This document shows positions 1 through 6,696 of a DNA stretch of 15,646 bases, in pieces. The notes under the pieces are model-generated. The model saw nothing but the letters and a program-made list of their open reading frames with translations, had not been told where the DNA came from and did no database searches. Position 1 is the first letter of the stretch, and every line of letters starts with the position of its first letter. Source of the stretch: JBNJEA01 sp051745395 (lineage in GTDB: Bacteria; Desulfobacterota; Desulfobacteria; Desulfobacterales; Desulfosalsimonadaceae); assembly GCA_051745395.1 (NCBI GenBank), contig JBNJEA010000071.1, positions 1-15,646 of the forward strand, read 5' to 3'. The position numbers were made by a program, and so were the translations under genes.

Positions 1-43
1 GCTGGCGGCCGCTGAAGTGGCTTTGGCGGAGCTGGGGGATTGA
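1..43 (+). CDS. 3' tail of an upstream gene (partial, unidentified)
   Basis: Reading from base 2, the frame stays open as LAAAEVALAELGD and stops at TGA 41-43. The Ala/Glu/Leu-rich tail looks like the end of a helical protein. The piece is too short to identify. Another frame also reads open to a TGA at 57-59, so the choice of frame is a guess based on composition. If real, the gene ends 11 bp before the octamer repeat and about 200 bp before mpl. Confidence 0.3.
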   Translation, partial: LAAAEVALAELGD

Positions 44-53
44 AGAAGAGAGG

Positions 54-165
54 GACTGAGGCACTAAGGGACTAAGGGACTGAGGCACTGAGGCACTGAG
101 GGACTGAGGGACTAAGGCACTAAGGGACTAAGGGTCTGAGGGGCTGAGGGGCTGAGGGGCTGAGG
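54..165. repeat. 8-bp tandem repeat, 14 copies
   Basis: Fourteen head-to-tail octamers run without interruption from 54 to 165. The consensus is GACTGAGG, with variants CACTAAGG, GACTAAGG, CACTGAGG, GTCTGAGG and GGCTGAGG. The last three units are identical (GGCTGAGG), which suggests recent local expansion by slipped-strand replication, while the earlier units have drifted. It sits in the non-coding leader of mpl, and the unit length of 8 is not a multiple of 3, so it is unlikely to be translated. It has no unique spacers, which rules out CRISPR. Confidence 0.95.
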
Positions 166-243
166 ATGGCTTTGTGGGGATGGCATTGATTTCGGAAAAC
201 GGTATCGGTCGCGAATCGGGGTGGGAAGAAAACGGGAGCGCAT

Positions 244-1665
244 GTGAATCAGAACTTTATTCCGGATGACGTGCGCTCGGTGCACCTGATCGCCGTATGC
301 GGCACGGCCATGGGGGCGCTGGCTGCGGCCTTAAAAGACATGGGCCTTTCGGTGACCGGCTCGGACGCCGGGGTTTACCCGCCGATGAGCACCTATCTGG
401 CCTGCCGCGGCATTGCCGTGACCGAAGGCTTTTCAGCAAAAAACCTCGCCCACGCGCCCGACCTGGTGGTGGTGGGCAATGCGGTCAAGCGCGACAACCC
501 GGAGGCGGCGGCCGTTTTTGAAATGGGGCTGGCTTTTTGCTCCATGCCCCAGGCCATCAACCACTTTCTGGTCGGCGACAAGCAGGCCATCGTCATAACC
601 GGGACCCACGGCAAAACCACCACGGCGTCTTTGGTGGCCTGGCTGCTGCATTCGGCCGGCCTGGAGCCGTCCTTTATGATCGGCGGTATCCTGGGCAATT
701 TCAATGCCAACTACCGGGTCGGCCGCGGGCCTTACGTGGTGCTGGAAGGCGACGAATATGACACGGCTTTTTTCGACAAGGGCGCCAAGTTTCTGCATTA
801 CCCGCCGGCAGTGGCCGTGCTGACCAGTGTGGAATTCGACCACGCCGATATTTTCAATGACCTGGATCACATTGTAGCCGTTTTTGACCGGTTTTTGTCC
901 AATATTGCCGACAAGAGCCTTCTGATCGCCTGTGACGGCGATTCGAATATCGATTCTTTACTGCCGAATACCCACTGCCGCATTGAAAGATACGGCCACG
1001 GGGAGCAGGCCGCGTGGCAGATCGGGGAGACCGCCGTCGATCCGCCCTGGAGCCGGTTTGCAGTCAAACACAACGGCCGGATGTTTGGCCGTTTTCAGAT
1101 GCGGCTCATCGGGGCCCATAACCGGTTAAACGCCCTGTCCGCCGTGGCGGTTGCCGCCAATCTCGGCCTTTGCCCGCAAGCCATTGCCGCCGGCCTGGAA
1201 ACCTTTGCCGGGGTCAAGCGCCGCCAGGAAATCCGGGGGGTTGAAAACGGGGTGACCGTGATCGACGATTTTGCCCATCATCCCACCGCCGTGCGGGAAA
1301 CCGTGGGGGCGGTAAAGGCGTTTTACCCGGAAAACCGCTTGATCGCGGTTTTTGAGCCCCGCACCAATACGAGCATGCGCCGCGTATTCCAGCAGACTTA
1401 TTCCGACGCCTTTGCCGGTGCCGACACGGTCTGTATCCGCAAGCCGCCCCTGCTGGACAAAATTGCCGAAGGCCAGCGGTTTTCCTCCGAAAAACTGGTG
1501 GCGGACCTGAAGTCGCGCGGATTCGATGCTCATTATTTTGACGAAACGGCAGCCATTATCGACTTTGTCGCCGCATCGGCCCGCCCCGGCGATATCGTGC
1601 TGGTCATGTCCAACGGCGGGTTTGACAACATCCATGAGCGGCTGCTGGCGCGTTTACAGGTCTGA
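244..1665 (+). CDS. mpl: UDP-N-acetylmuramate:L-alanyl-gamma-D-glutamyl-meso-diaminopimelate ligase (Mpl)
   Basis: Mur-ligase family enzyme of 473 residues, the usual size for Mpl. The family joins recovered L-Ala-gamma-D-Glu-meso-DAP tripeptide to UDP-MurNAc with ATP in the cytoplasm, recycling peptidoglycan. Seen here: an N-terminal Rossmann segment with GTAMGALA (about 20-27), the ATP loop GTHGKTT (120-126), EGDEYDTAFFD (168-178) and EFDHADIF (197-204), GAHNRLNALSA (290-300), FAGVKRRQE (321-329), DDFAHHPTAV (341-350) and EPRTNTSMRR (371-380). The EGDEYDTAFFD and EFDHADIF blocks, together with the arginine-rich EPRTNTSMRR, fit Mpl better than MurC. The start is GTG at 244, with GGGAG at 234-238 five bases upstream; the ATG at 242 runs straight into a stop. 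The gene is convergent with the next one, with a 38-bp gap and no clear terminator. MurC is the main alternative, but less likely. Confidence 0.92.
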   Translation: MNQNFIPDDVRSVHLIAVCGTAMGALAAALKDMGLSVTGSDAGVYPPMSTYLACRGIAVTEGFSAKNLAHAPDLVVVGNAVKRDNPEAAAVFEMGLAFCSMPQAINHFLVGDKQAIVITGTHGKTTTASLVAWLLHSAGLEPSFMIGGILGNFNANYRVGRGPYVVLEGDEYDTAFFDKGAKFLHYPPAVAVLTSVEFDHADIFNDLDHIVAVFDRFLSNIADKSLLIACDGDSNIDSLLPNTHCRIERYGHGEQAAWQIGETAVDPPWSRFAVKHNGRMFGRFQMRLIGAHNRLNALSAVAVAANLGLCPQAIAAGLETFAGVKRRQEIRGVENGVTVIDDFAHHPTAVRETVGAVKAFYPENRLIAVFEPRTNTSMRRVFQQTYSDAFAGADTVCIRKPPLLDKIAEGQRFSSEKLVADLKSRGFDAHYFDETAAIIDFVAASARPGDIVLVMSNGGFDNIHERLLARLQV

Positions 1666-1703
1666 GCGGGTCGTCGTATAAAACACTCACCGTTTAAACT
1701 GAG

Positions 1704-2207
1704 CTATTTTCCGCTTTTCTTTTTGAGCTGTTCGAGTTCTTCTTTTGTCTGGATGAGTTCGTCCGTGGTGGTTTTGAGGCGGTTGGCCATGATTTCGGCA
1801 AAAGAGCGGTAAATCAGGTACTTGAAAGTCAGCCGGCTGGTTTCGTTCAGGTGATTGACGTGGGCGAGGTTCACGGAAAGGCAGGTGGCCTGGCCCACGG
1901 CAAAGACGGAGGCCGAGCGTCCAATGCCGCTGATTACCCCCATTTCGCCAAACACGTCGCCGGTACGCCGCAGCAGGATCAATTCCCTGCCGTTTTTCAT
2001 GACCTTGACTTTTCCGGCAATCAGGTAAAAGACCCGGCTGTCGCGGCTGTTTTCCTCTATGATTACGTCATTGTCCTTGAAGGATTCGATCTTGCTGACC
2101 GTCAGCAGTTCGGCCAGGTCGTTTTCCGTGAAGTTTTCCAGGGAAGGAATGCTTTTCAAGTGTTGGACGGATGCCTTGTTTTCCTGCAGGTACTCGTCGT
2201 CTGCCAT
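1704..2207 (-). CDS. Stand-alone cyclic nucleotide-binding domain protein
   Basis: Protein of 167 residues. Residues about 20-125 form one cNMP-binding (CAP-like) beta-roll: FYLIAGKVKVMKNG (60-73) is a typical strand-turn-strand, and FGEMGVISGIGRSASV (86-101) is the phosphate-binding cassette. Glu88 and Arg97 occupy the positions that bind ribose and phosphate in CAP-type domains, so ligand binding is plausible. The C-terminus (about 125-164) is helical and charged, ending in a likely coiled coil (KTTTDELIQTKEELEQLKKK). It has no helix-turn-helix, membrane segment or kinase domain, so it is probably a soluble sensor or adaptor rather than a transcription factor. The ATG at 2207 is preceded by AAGGAG (complement of 2216-2221). 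The partner and function are unknown. Confidence 0.85.
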   Translation of the reverse strand: MADDEYLQENKASVQHLKSIPSLENFTENDLAELLTVSKIESFKDNDVIIEENSRDSRVFYLIAGKVKVMKNGRELILLRRTGDVFGEMGVISGIGRSASVFAVGQATCLSVNLAHVNHLNETSRLTFKYLIYRSFAEIMANRLKTTTDELIQTKEELEQLKKKSGK

Positions 2208-2215
2208 GGGGTTGT

Positions 2216-2221
2216 CTCCTT
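2216..2221 (-). promoter_or_regulatory. Ribosome binding site of the cNMP-binding protein
   Basis: On the - strand AAGGAG lies 8 bases before the ATG at 2207. It supports that start over any internal one. Confidence 0.7.
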
Positions 2222-2355
2222 ATGGCCGGTCCATGTAAAATGAGCGGTAAAGGGAATTGGAAACGTTTTCTTCTGGCCGGATTCGGGTCAGCTATACCAA
2301 AAGATTTCATGGAGTCAAAGCAAAATCCGGGTCGGGGGTCATCGGGCGGAAATTC

Positions 2356-2391
2356 AAAAGGCGCGCCGGGTTGTCCGGTCGCGCCTTTTTT
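2356..2391 (-). terminator. Rho-independent terminator after the porin gene (possibly bidirectional)
   Basis: The arms GGCGCGCCGG (2360-2369) and CCGG-T-CGCGCC (2375-2385) pair with one bulged T around a 5-base loop. The hairpin is flanked by AAAA (2356-2359) and TTTTTT (2386-2391), so it has a U-tract in either direction. It lies 25-60 bp past the porin stop on the - strand and should end that transcript before the cNMP-binding gene. No + strand gene needs it. Confidence 0.8.
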
Positions 2392-2415
2392 ACGGGAACG
2401 AAACGTCATTGTGGC

Positions 2416-3765
2416 CTAAAAATCAATCCGGGTTTCCCAGAAGGTTTCATAGGAGGCATCGGTACCGGGGACCGCATCGCCGGGTTCGATCATGGCCGCA
2501 TAGCCGGCAAAGCTCAGGTATTTGGAATATTGATACTTGGCCTTGAGTTGATAGTAGTCACCGAAATCATCGTCAGCGCCTGCGGTTTGCACTTCATCGA
2601 TTGTAATCTTCGTGTAGGAAAGTTGGGCGAAGTATTTGTCATATTTGCCACTCAGGCCGATTTGGGGCAAATTGAGATTCGTGTAGTTGGCTTCGCCTGT
2701 GGTGCTGTTTGAATTTTTAAAGCCGGTTGGATCTGCCGCGACATTGGGGGGGATGTTGACAAACGTCCAGGCCAGCAGGTCGCCGAATTGCGGCCATCCG
2801 CCATAGAAGACATCCCATGATTCATTGTCTGCTGTTCCCGGTTCATCGCCGCTCAATGCGGTATAGCCGAGGAAAAAGCGCGGGCTCAGGGCCAAATCAA
2901 ACGTGTAGCCGGTTTCGAGTTTGTAGCCGAGTGCGTCCTGGTCCGTGGTTTCATTAAAATCGCCGCCCTGGTAGGCAATTTCACCGGAGTAGTCCAGGCC
3001 GCAGTCAAAACGGTCGGAAAGGCGGATGCCGTACATCCAGATGTCTTTTCCGAAATCCTGGTCGTGTCGATTCAGGATATAGGCCTCCTGCTGGCCGCCC
3101 AATAAGGGGCAATGGCCGGTCAGGTAACCGCCGGACAGGGTGATGTCGTCATCTGCCCCATCGGAGCGTTCATTTTCCTGGTCTTTCATGTAGAGCAGGT
3201 CCAGCTTGGTTTGCTCGGTGATATCCCAGGTGAACTTGACCCCGTCGAAGTAGATCGAAGTCGATGCATACTGGGACTGGCCGTCAAACAGGACGAATCC
3301 GCTGCCGTACATTAAGTCCTGTCGCCCCAGGCGCAGACTGAAGGGCATGGAAAAAATGTTGTCTATGTCTATGTAGGCATTGTCGACAAAAACCTTGTTG
3401 CTTTCATTGTCTTTTTCCCACCGGTCCGTATAACTTATCGTTTCATCGGGACCCGCAGCGGAGATATCATCCTTATCGATAGTACCGGTTGGTTCTGCAT
3501 ACGTGACCCCTTCGCCGTAGTTCTGGTTGGTCAGCCGGATAAATCCCGAAACGTTGTCTCCGAGGTCGGCGCCGGCATGCAGCTGGGTCCGCAAGCGGAA
3601 GACCGACCAGTTGTCGAAATCATTGGTGTCGTCGAAATCCCATACATTGTCAAAGGAATATCCCCGGAACCGGACATGGCCGCCGAGATCGATTTCCGGG
3701 GGTTCCATGGCGTATGCCGGCAACGCCAGTAAAACCATCAATAATAGTAACAATAACTTTTTCAT
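2416..3765 (-). CDS. Outer-membrane beta-barrel porin, alginate-export (AlgE-like) type
   Basis: Protein of 449 residues with a clear Sec signal peptide: MKK, a leucine-rich core, then a signal peptidase I site after AYA (19). The mature part is rich in alternating aromatic and polar strands and in acidic loops (for example 43-52 and 397-403), and it ends in Phe (RIDF), the usual C-terminal beta-signal for BAM insertion. The segment LRLGRQDLMYGSGFVLFDG (144-162) resembles the GRQ...YG motif of the alginate-export porin family; the substrate cannot be read from sequence. Two cysteines (219 and 255) could form a disulfide in the loops. The RBS is GGGAGGGG just before the ATG. The gene has its own candidate promoter (3843-3872) and terminator (2356-2391), so it is probably monocistronic. 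Family confidence is moderate; outer-membrane barrel is firm. Confidence 0.8.
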   Translation of the reverse strand: MKKLLLLLLMVLLALPAYAMEPPEIDLGGHVRFRGYSFDNVWDFDDTNDFDNWSVFRLRTQLHAGADLGDNVSGFIRLTNQNYGEGVTYAEPTGTIDKDDISAAGPDETISYTDRWEKDNESNKVFVDNAYIDIDNIFSMPFSLRLGRQDLMYGSGFVLFDGQSQYASTSIYFDGVKFTWDITEQTKLDLLYMKDQENERSDGADDDITLSGGYLTGHCPLLGGQQEAYILNRHDQDFGKDIWMYGIRLSDRFDCGLDYSGEIAYQGGDFNETTDQDALGYKLETGYTFDLALSPRFFLGYTALSGDEPGTADNESWDVFYGGWPQFGDLLAWTFVNIPPNVAADPTGFKNSNSTTGEANYTNLNLPQIGLSGKYDKYFAQLSYTKITIDEVQTAGADDDFGDYYQLKAKYQYSKYLSFAGYAAMIEPGDAVPGTDASYETFWETRIDF

Positions 3766-3813
3766 AGTCCCCTCCCTTTTTTGTCCGTTGCTTTTGTAGA
3801 GCCTCTTGATAAA

Positions 3814-3857
3814 AAAATGATCATAGTCGTTTGTCGAATATCTTCATAGATCATTTT
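3814..3857. promoter_or_regulatory. Inverted repeat, candidate operator of the porin gene
   Basis: Arms AAAATGATC (3814-3822) and GATCATTTT (3849-3857) form a perfect 9-bp inverted repeat separated by 26 bp, with centres 35 bp apart. The right arm falls between the -35 and -10 elements of the candidate porin promoter; the left arm falls in the early transcribed region. That position suits a repressor binding two sites. The regulator cannot be named from this. Confidence 0.4.
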
Positions 3858-3872
3858 CTATGCGGATGTCAA
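3843..3872 (-). promoter_or_regulatory. Candidate sigma-70 promoter of the porin gene
   Basis: On the - strand TTGACA (complement of 3867-3872) is followed after 18 bases by TATGAA (complement of 3843-3848). The -35 is perfect and the -10 matches 4 of 6 bases. Transcription would start near 3836, giving a leader of about 70 bases before the porin ATG. Confidence 0.5.
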
Positions 3873-3936
3873 TATCGGGAAGGCCGGGAAATGCGGATAT
3901 AAAAAGCGTAGTCGAATTTCTTTTGAATGCGTTTCT

Positions 3937-3974
3937 AAAAAAATCCGGATGGCGGTTTTTCCGCCATCCGGATT
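3937..3974 (-). terminator. Rho-independent terminator of the acyl-CoA synthetase gene
   Basis: The perfect 14-bp stem AATCCGGATGGCGG (3942-3955) / CCGCCATCCGGATT (3961-3974) has a 5-base loop and is followed on the - strand by seven U (complement of 3937-3943). It lies about 40 bp past the stop codon of the acyl-CoA synthetase and separates it from the porin promoter. Confidence 0.95.
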
Positions 3975-4011
3975 GAAATGGTTAACCGGTTTTTTGCGCC
4001 GTTTCCGGCTG

Positions 4012-5748
4012 TTACTGTTTCTGCATTTCCTCGTCTCTAAGCACGCGGCGCAACACCTTGCCCACCGGGGACACCGGGATTTCGTCGCGGAACTCGATTT
4101 GTTTGGGCCGTTTGTAGCCGGCCATGTTTTGTTTGCAAAATTCCCGGATTTCTTCTTCTGTGGCCTCCTCGCCGGGTTTGAGCTTGATGTAGGCTTTGAC
4201 CGCTTCCCCGCTTTTGTCGCTTGGCACCCCCACCACGGCGGCAAGCTCGACCTTGGGATGTTGAAATAAAATGTCTTCCACGTCTCTGGGATAGACATTG
4301 AAGCCGCCGACTAAGATCATGTCCTTTTTGCGGTCGGTGATGGTAATATAGCCGTTTTCGTCGATATGGCCGATATCGCCGGTGAGAAAATACCGTTTGC
4401 CTTCGATTTCACGGAACACCGCCTGGTTTTCCTCCGGCCGGTTCCAGTAGCCTTTCATGACCTGGGGGCCGGAAATGGCGATTTCACCGTCTTCGCCCCG
4501 GGCCAGTTCGGCCTGACCGGTGTCGAGGTCCACGATTTTGACATCCGTGCCCGGCACCGGAAAGCCGATGGAGCCGATTTTGCGCTTGGTCGGGTCGGTC
4601 GGGTTGGAGGTGGCCACCGGGGCGGTTTCACTCAAGCCGTAGCCCTCGAATATCACGGCACCGGTTTTGGCTTCAAACTGTTTGCAGACCTCGGGCGGCA
4701 GGGGGGCGCCGCCGGAAAAGCAGCCGATCAGCGAGGTCAGGTCGAATTTGTCGAGCAGGGAATGATTGGTAAAGGCCACAAAGACCGTGGGCACGGCCGG
4801 CATGATGGTGGCTTTGTATTTTTCCACGGCTTTTAATACATCGGTAAACGGCGGTTTGCCGCCCCGGGGATCGGGAATGCAGACCAGCCGGCTGCCCGAG
4901 GCACATGCCGAGAGCATGCAGACGGTCAGGCCGAAGCTGTGGTACCAGGGCAGCACCCCGAGATAGGTGTGAAATCCGCCGTGCCGCAGTTTTTCCGGCT
5001 TGCCCCCGGGTTCGTGGACCAGCCGGCCCCATTCCTCCAGCGCCGCGAGATTGTAGGCGAAATTGGTGTGGCAAAGCGCCGCGCCCTTGGGCCGGCCGGT
5101 GGTGCCGCCGGTGTAGATGATAAGCGCCAAATCTTCATTGGGGTCAATGTCGACGGCCGGCGGCTTCGGATCGGCAGCGGCGATGACGTCGTCGAAAAAC
5201 AGGTGGGCCGGATCATGTTGGTCCGCCTTGGGGATTTTGCCCAGCAAGGACCCGAGTATCGCCTTGAACCGGGGCAGATAGGATTTGATGCTGCAATAGA
5301 TGACGGTGTCAATGTGCGTATTTTTGACCGCCTCGACGGCCGTGGGGTAAAATTCGGGATGATCCATGCAAAACACCGCCTTGGCGCCGGCATCTTTTAG
5401 TTGATAGTTCAACTCGGATGCCGTGTACAGGGGGTTGCAGGTCACGCACACCCCGCCGGCTTTCAAAATGCCGAAAAAAATTTCCGGGTATTGGGGGATA
5501 TTGGGCAGAAAAATCGCCACCCGGTCGCCCTTTTGAATACCGGAAGAGGCCAGGAAGCTGGCGATGCGGTCGGCCGTGTTCTTGACTTCGGCAAAGCTCC
5601 GGGTGGCGTCATTGAAAATGGTAAACACCTGGTCGGGATAATCCCGCGCCGAATCTTCGAGAAGCTCGGGCAGCGGTTTTTCGTAATCGGCGACTTCGCG
5701 GGCGACGCCTTCGGGCCATAGGTCGGTGGGCCAGGGTTGAGATGCCAT
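4012..5748 (-). CDS. Long-chain fatty acid--CoA ligase (FadD-like AMP-forming acyl-CoA synthetase)
   Basis: Adenylate-forming enzyme of 578 residues, a normal length for bacterial acyl-CoA ligases. It activates a carboxylic acid with ATP to an acyl-adenylate and transfers it to CoA. All core motifs are present: YTGGTTGRPKGA (212-223, phosphate loop), EGYGLSET (368-375), YFLTGDIG (453-460), the hinge DRKKDMILVGGFNVYP (472-487), and PVSPVGKVLRR (558-568) with catalytic Lys564. PWYHSFGL (267-274) and the DRKKDMI hinge suit FadD-type medium/long-chain ligases, but chain length cannot be fixed from sequence. There is no signal peptide, so it is cytoplasmic or peripheral to the membrane. The ATG at 5748 has AAGGAG (complement of 5756-5761) seven bases upstream. 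It has its own promoter and terminator and is probably transcribed alone. Confidence 0.9.
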   Translation of the reverse strand: MASQPWPTDLWPEGVAREVADYEKPLPELLEDSARDYPDQVFTIFNDATRSFAEVKNTADRIASFLASSGIQKGDRVAIFLPNIPQYPEIFFGILKAGGVCVTCNPLYTASELNYQLKDAGAKAVFCMDHPEFYPTAVEAVKNTHIDTVIYCSIKSYLPRFKAILGSLLGKIPKADQHDPAHLFFDDVIAAADPKPPAVDIDPNEDLALIIYTGGTTGRPKGAALCHTNFAYNLAALEEWGRLVHEPGGKPEKLRHGGFHTYLGVLPWYHSFGLTVCMLSACASGSRLVCIPDPRGGKPPFTDVLKAVEKYKATIMPAVPTVFVAFTNHSLLDKFDLTSLIGCFSGGAPLPPEVCKQFEAKTGAVIFEGYGLSETAPVATSNPTDPTKRKIGSIGFPVPGTDVKIVDLDTGQAELARGEDGEIAISGPQVMKGYWNRPEENQAVFREIEGKRYFLTGDIGHIDENGYITITDRKKDMILVGGFNVYPRDVEDILFQHPKVELAAVVGVPSDKSGEAVKAYIKLKPGEEATEEEIREFCKQNMAGYKRPKQIEFRDEIPVSPVGKVLRRVLRDEEMQKQ

Positions 5749-5819
5749 AGCTCGGCTCCTTCATGTTGAAGTTGTCGATTGTGGCCATGAGATTCGGCCG
5801 GTGGATGGAATGTTTTGTT

Positions 5820-5848
5820 AGTATTACAAATTTCAATCGAGATGTCAA
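5820..5848 (-). promoter_or_regulatory. Candidate sigma-70 promoter of the acyl-CoA synthetase gene
   Basis: On the - strand a perfect TTGACA (complement of 5843-5848), a 17-base spacer and AATACT (complement of 5820-5825, 4 of 6 to TATAAT). Start of transcription would be near 5813, about 65 bases before the ATG. The spacer and surroundings are AT-rich, unlike the coding DNA. Confidence 0.5.
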
Positions 5849-5960
5849 ATAAAGCCTCGGGGCAAACGGCCATATTTTGTGGCAGACCAACGCAGGAAAA
5901 CCCAATGTGGTATTTTATGCGTGGACCGGGTCCGGCGTCGGTGTCCGGCACCGGCAGGGA

Positions 5961-6353
5961 CTACCGGGTGTGAAACCGGTGTCGAATGTCTTGTTCCACC
6001 GAAAAGATGACCTCGGGATGTCGTTGAAAACGCTGCTGGAGCCGGTATGCCTGCGATTCGAGGGGAATCCGGTGGTATTCGAACCGATGGGCCATCCAGC
6101 TTTGCATATATTGCCGAACGAATCGTTCCGGGGTCAGGCACCTGTACTGGGCCACGTGAACGGCTTCATGAAATATCAATGCGGTCATGTCCGTGTGGCC
6201 GATCATTTCGTCGGCTATGACAATGGTGTCAATAAAGGTAATGCCCGCGGCAAAGCCGAAGCCGAAGAAAGGGGTAAAACCCGATTTTTCAAGAAACACG
6301 GAAAACGGCGGCTCATCGATCCGGGCCACTTTCCGAATCCGAATCCGGTCCAT
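5961..6353 (-). CDS. Small putative zinc metallopeptidase (HExxH protein)
   Basis: Not assigned to a named family. With the start used here the protein has 130 residues. FHEAVHVAQY (61-70) holds an HExxH zinc site (His62, Glu63, His66), and LESQAY (98-103) supplies Glu99 as the likely third ligand, the gluzincin pattern. The segment about 28-48 is hydrophobic (FTPFFGFGFAAGITFIDTIVIA) but is more likely a buried core than a true membrane span. There is no signal peptide. ATG at 6353 was chosen because GAAGG lies seven bases upstream (complement of 6361-6365). The frame remains open to an ATG at 6494, but the extra 47 residues are Arg/His-rich, look non-coding and have no RBS. It is the first of three same-strand genes, but a promoter separates it from the ligase gene. 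The substrate is unknown and proteolytic activity is inferred only from the motif. Confidence 0.6.
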   Translation of the reverse strand: MDRIRIRKVARIDEPPFSVFLEKSGFTPFFGFGFAAGITFIDTIVIADEMIGHTDMTALIFHEAVHVAQYRCLTPERFVRQYMQSWMAHRFEYHRIPLESQAYRLQQRFQRHPEVIFSVEQDIRHRFHTR

Positions 6354-6514
6354 TGTAAGGCCTTCAAAAAAGGGGGCAATCCGGGAAACAGTGGTCCTGT
6401 CGATCCGATGGCTGTGGCGACGGTGCCGGTTTCGTTGTTGTCGCAGCCACCGGTGGCCTTCGGATGCCGGGTATGTGGGGATCGGATCATACATAACGCA
6501 CTTATTTGATTTTA

Positions 6515-6542
6515 AATATGATTATGAAATTGATTCTGTCAA
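6515..6542 (-). promoter_or_regulatory. Candidate sigma-70 promoter of the HExxH protein gene
   Basis: On the - strand TTGACA (complement of 6537-6542), 16 bases, then CATATT (complement of 6515-6520, 4 of 6). It lies in an AT-rich stretch. The start of transcription near 6508 would give a leader of about 155 bases to the ATG at 6353, or only about 14 bases to the alternative ATG at 6494, so it bears on which start is right. Confidence 0.4.
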
Positions 6543-6562
6543 CAGGTTTTGGCCCTCTTTAT

Positions 6563-6590
6563 TAAAGACCGGAAACCATCCGGCCGATAA
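6563..6590 (+). promoter_or_regulatory. Candidate sigma-28 (FliA) promoter of fliK-flgD
   Basis: TAAA at 6563-6566, then 16 bases, then GCCGATAA at 6583-6590, a perfect match to the flagellar sigma-28 -10 box. The usual gap between TAAA and GCCGATAA is 15, so the spacer is one base long. It points at fliK and would start near 6597, leaving a 100-base leader. The flagellar context makes a chance match less likely. Confidence 0.6.
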
Positions 6591-6635
6591 GAAAGGCGAG
6601 CGGTTGACGGCATTGCCGCAAAGCCGCCGGAAATG

Positions 6636-6657
6636 CCCGCATTCAAGGAAATGCGGG
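6636..6657 (+). other. Hairpin in the fliK leader
   Basis: CCCGCATT (6636-6643) and AATGCGGG (6650-6657) form a perfect 8-bp stem with a 6-base loop. There is no U-tract after it, so it is not a standard terminator. It ends 26 bases before the fliK RBS and could affect mRNA stability or translation. Confidence 0.4.
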
Positions 6658-6696
6658 AAATCAAATATCGGGATATGAAAAGGTAAGGACAAGCGC

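Noticed and set aside
54..165. CRISPR array
   Set aside because: The units are 8 bp and contiguous with no unique spacers, and no cas gene is present.
433..870. 145-codon open frame on the - strand inside mpl
   Set aside because: Lies wholly within the well-supported mpl, with no start signal or family features.
1666..1703. Terminator between the convergent mpl and cNMP-binding genes
   Set aside because: Only a short CTCA/TGAG pairing around GTTTAAAC is visible. It is too weak and lacks a T-tract.
5877..6509. 210-codon open frame on the + strand opposite the HExxH gene
   Set aside because: No RBS, no recognisable motif, and antisense to a frame with a full zinc-site motif. The - strand reading is better supported, although this small gene is itself only moderately certain.
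6602..6618. Sigma-54 promoter upstream of fliK
   Set aside because: GG and GC are 11 bases apart instead of 10, and the -24 box is poor.
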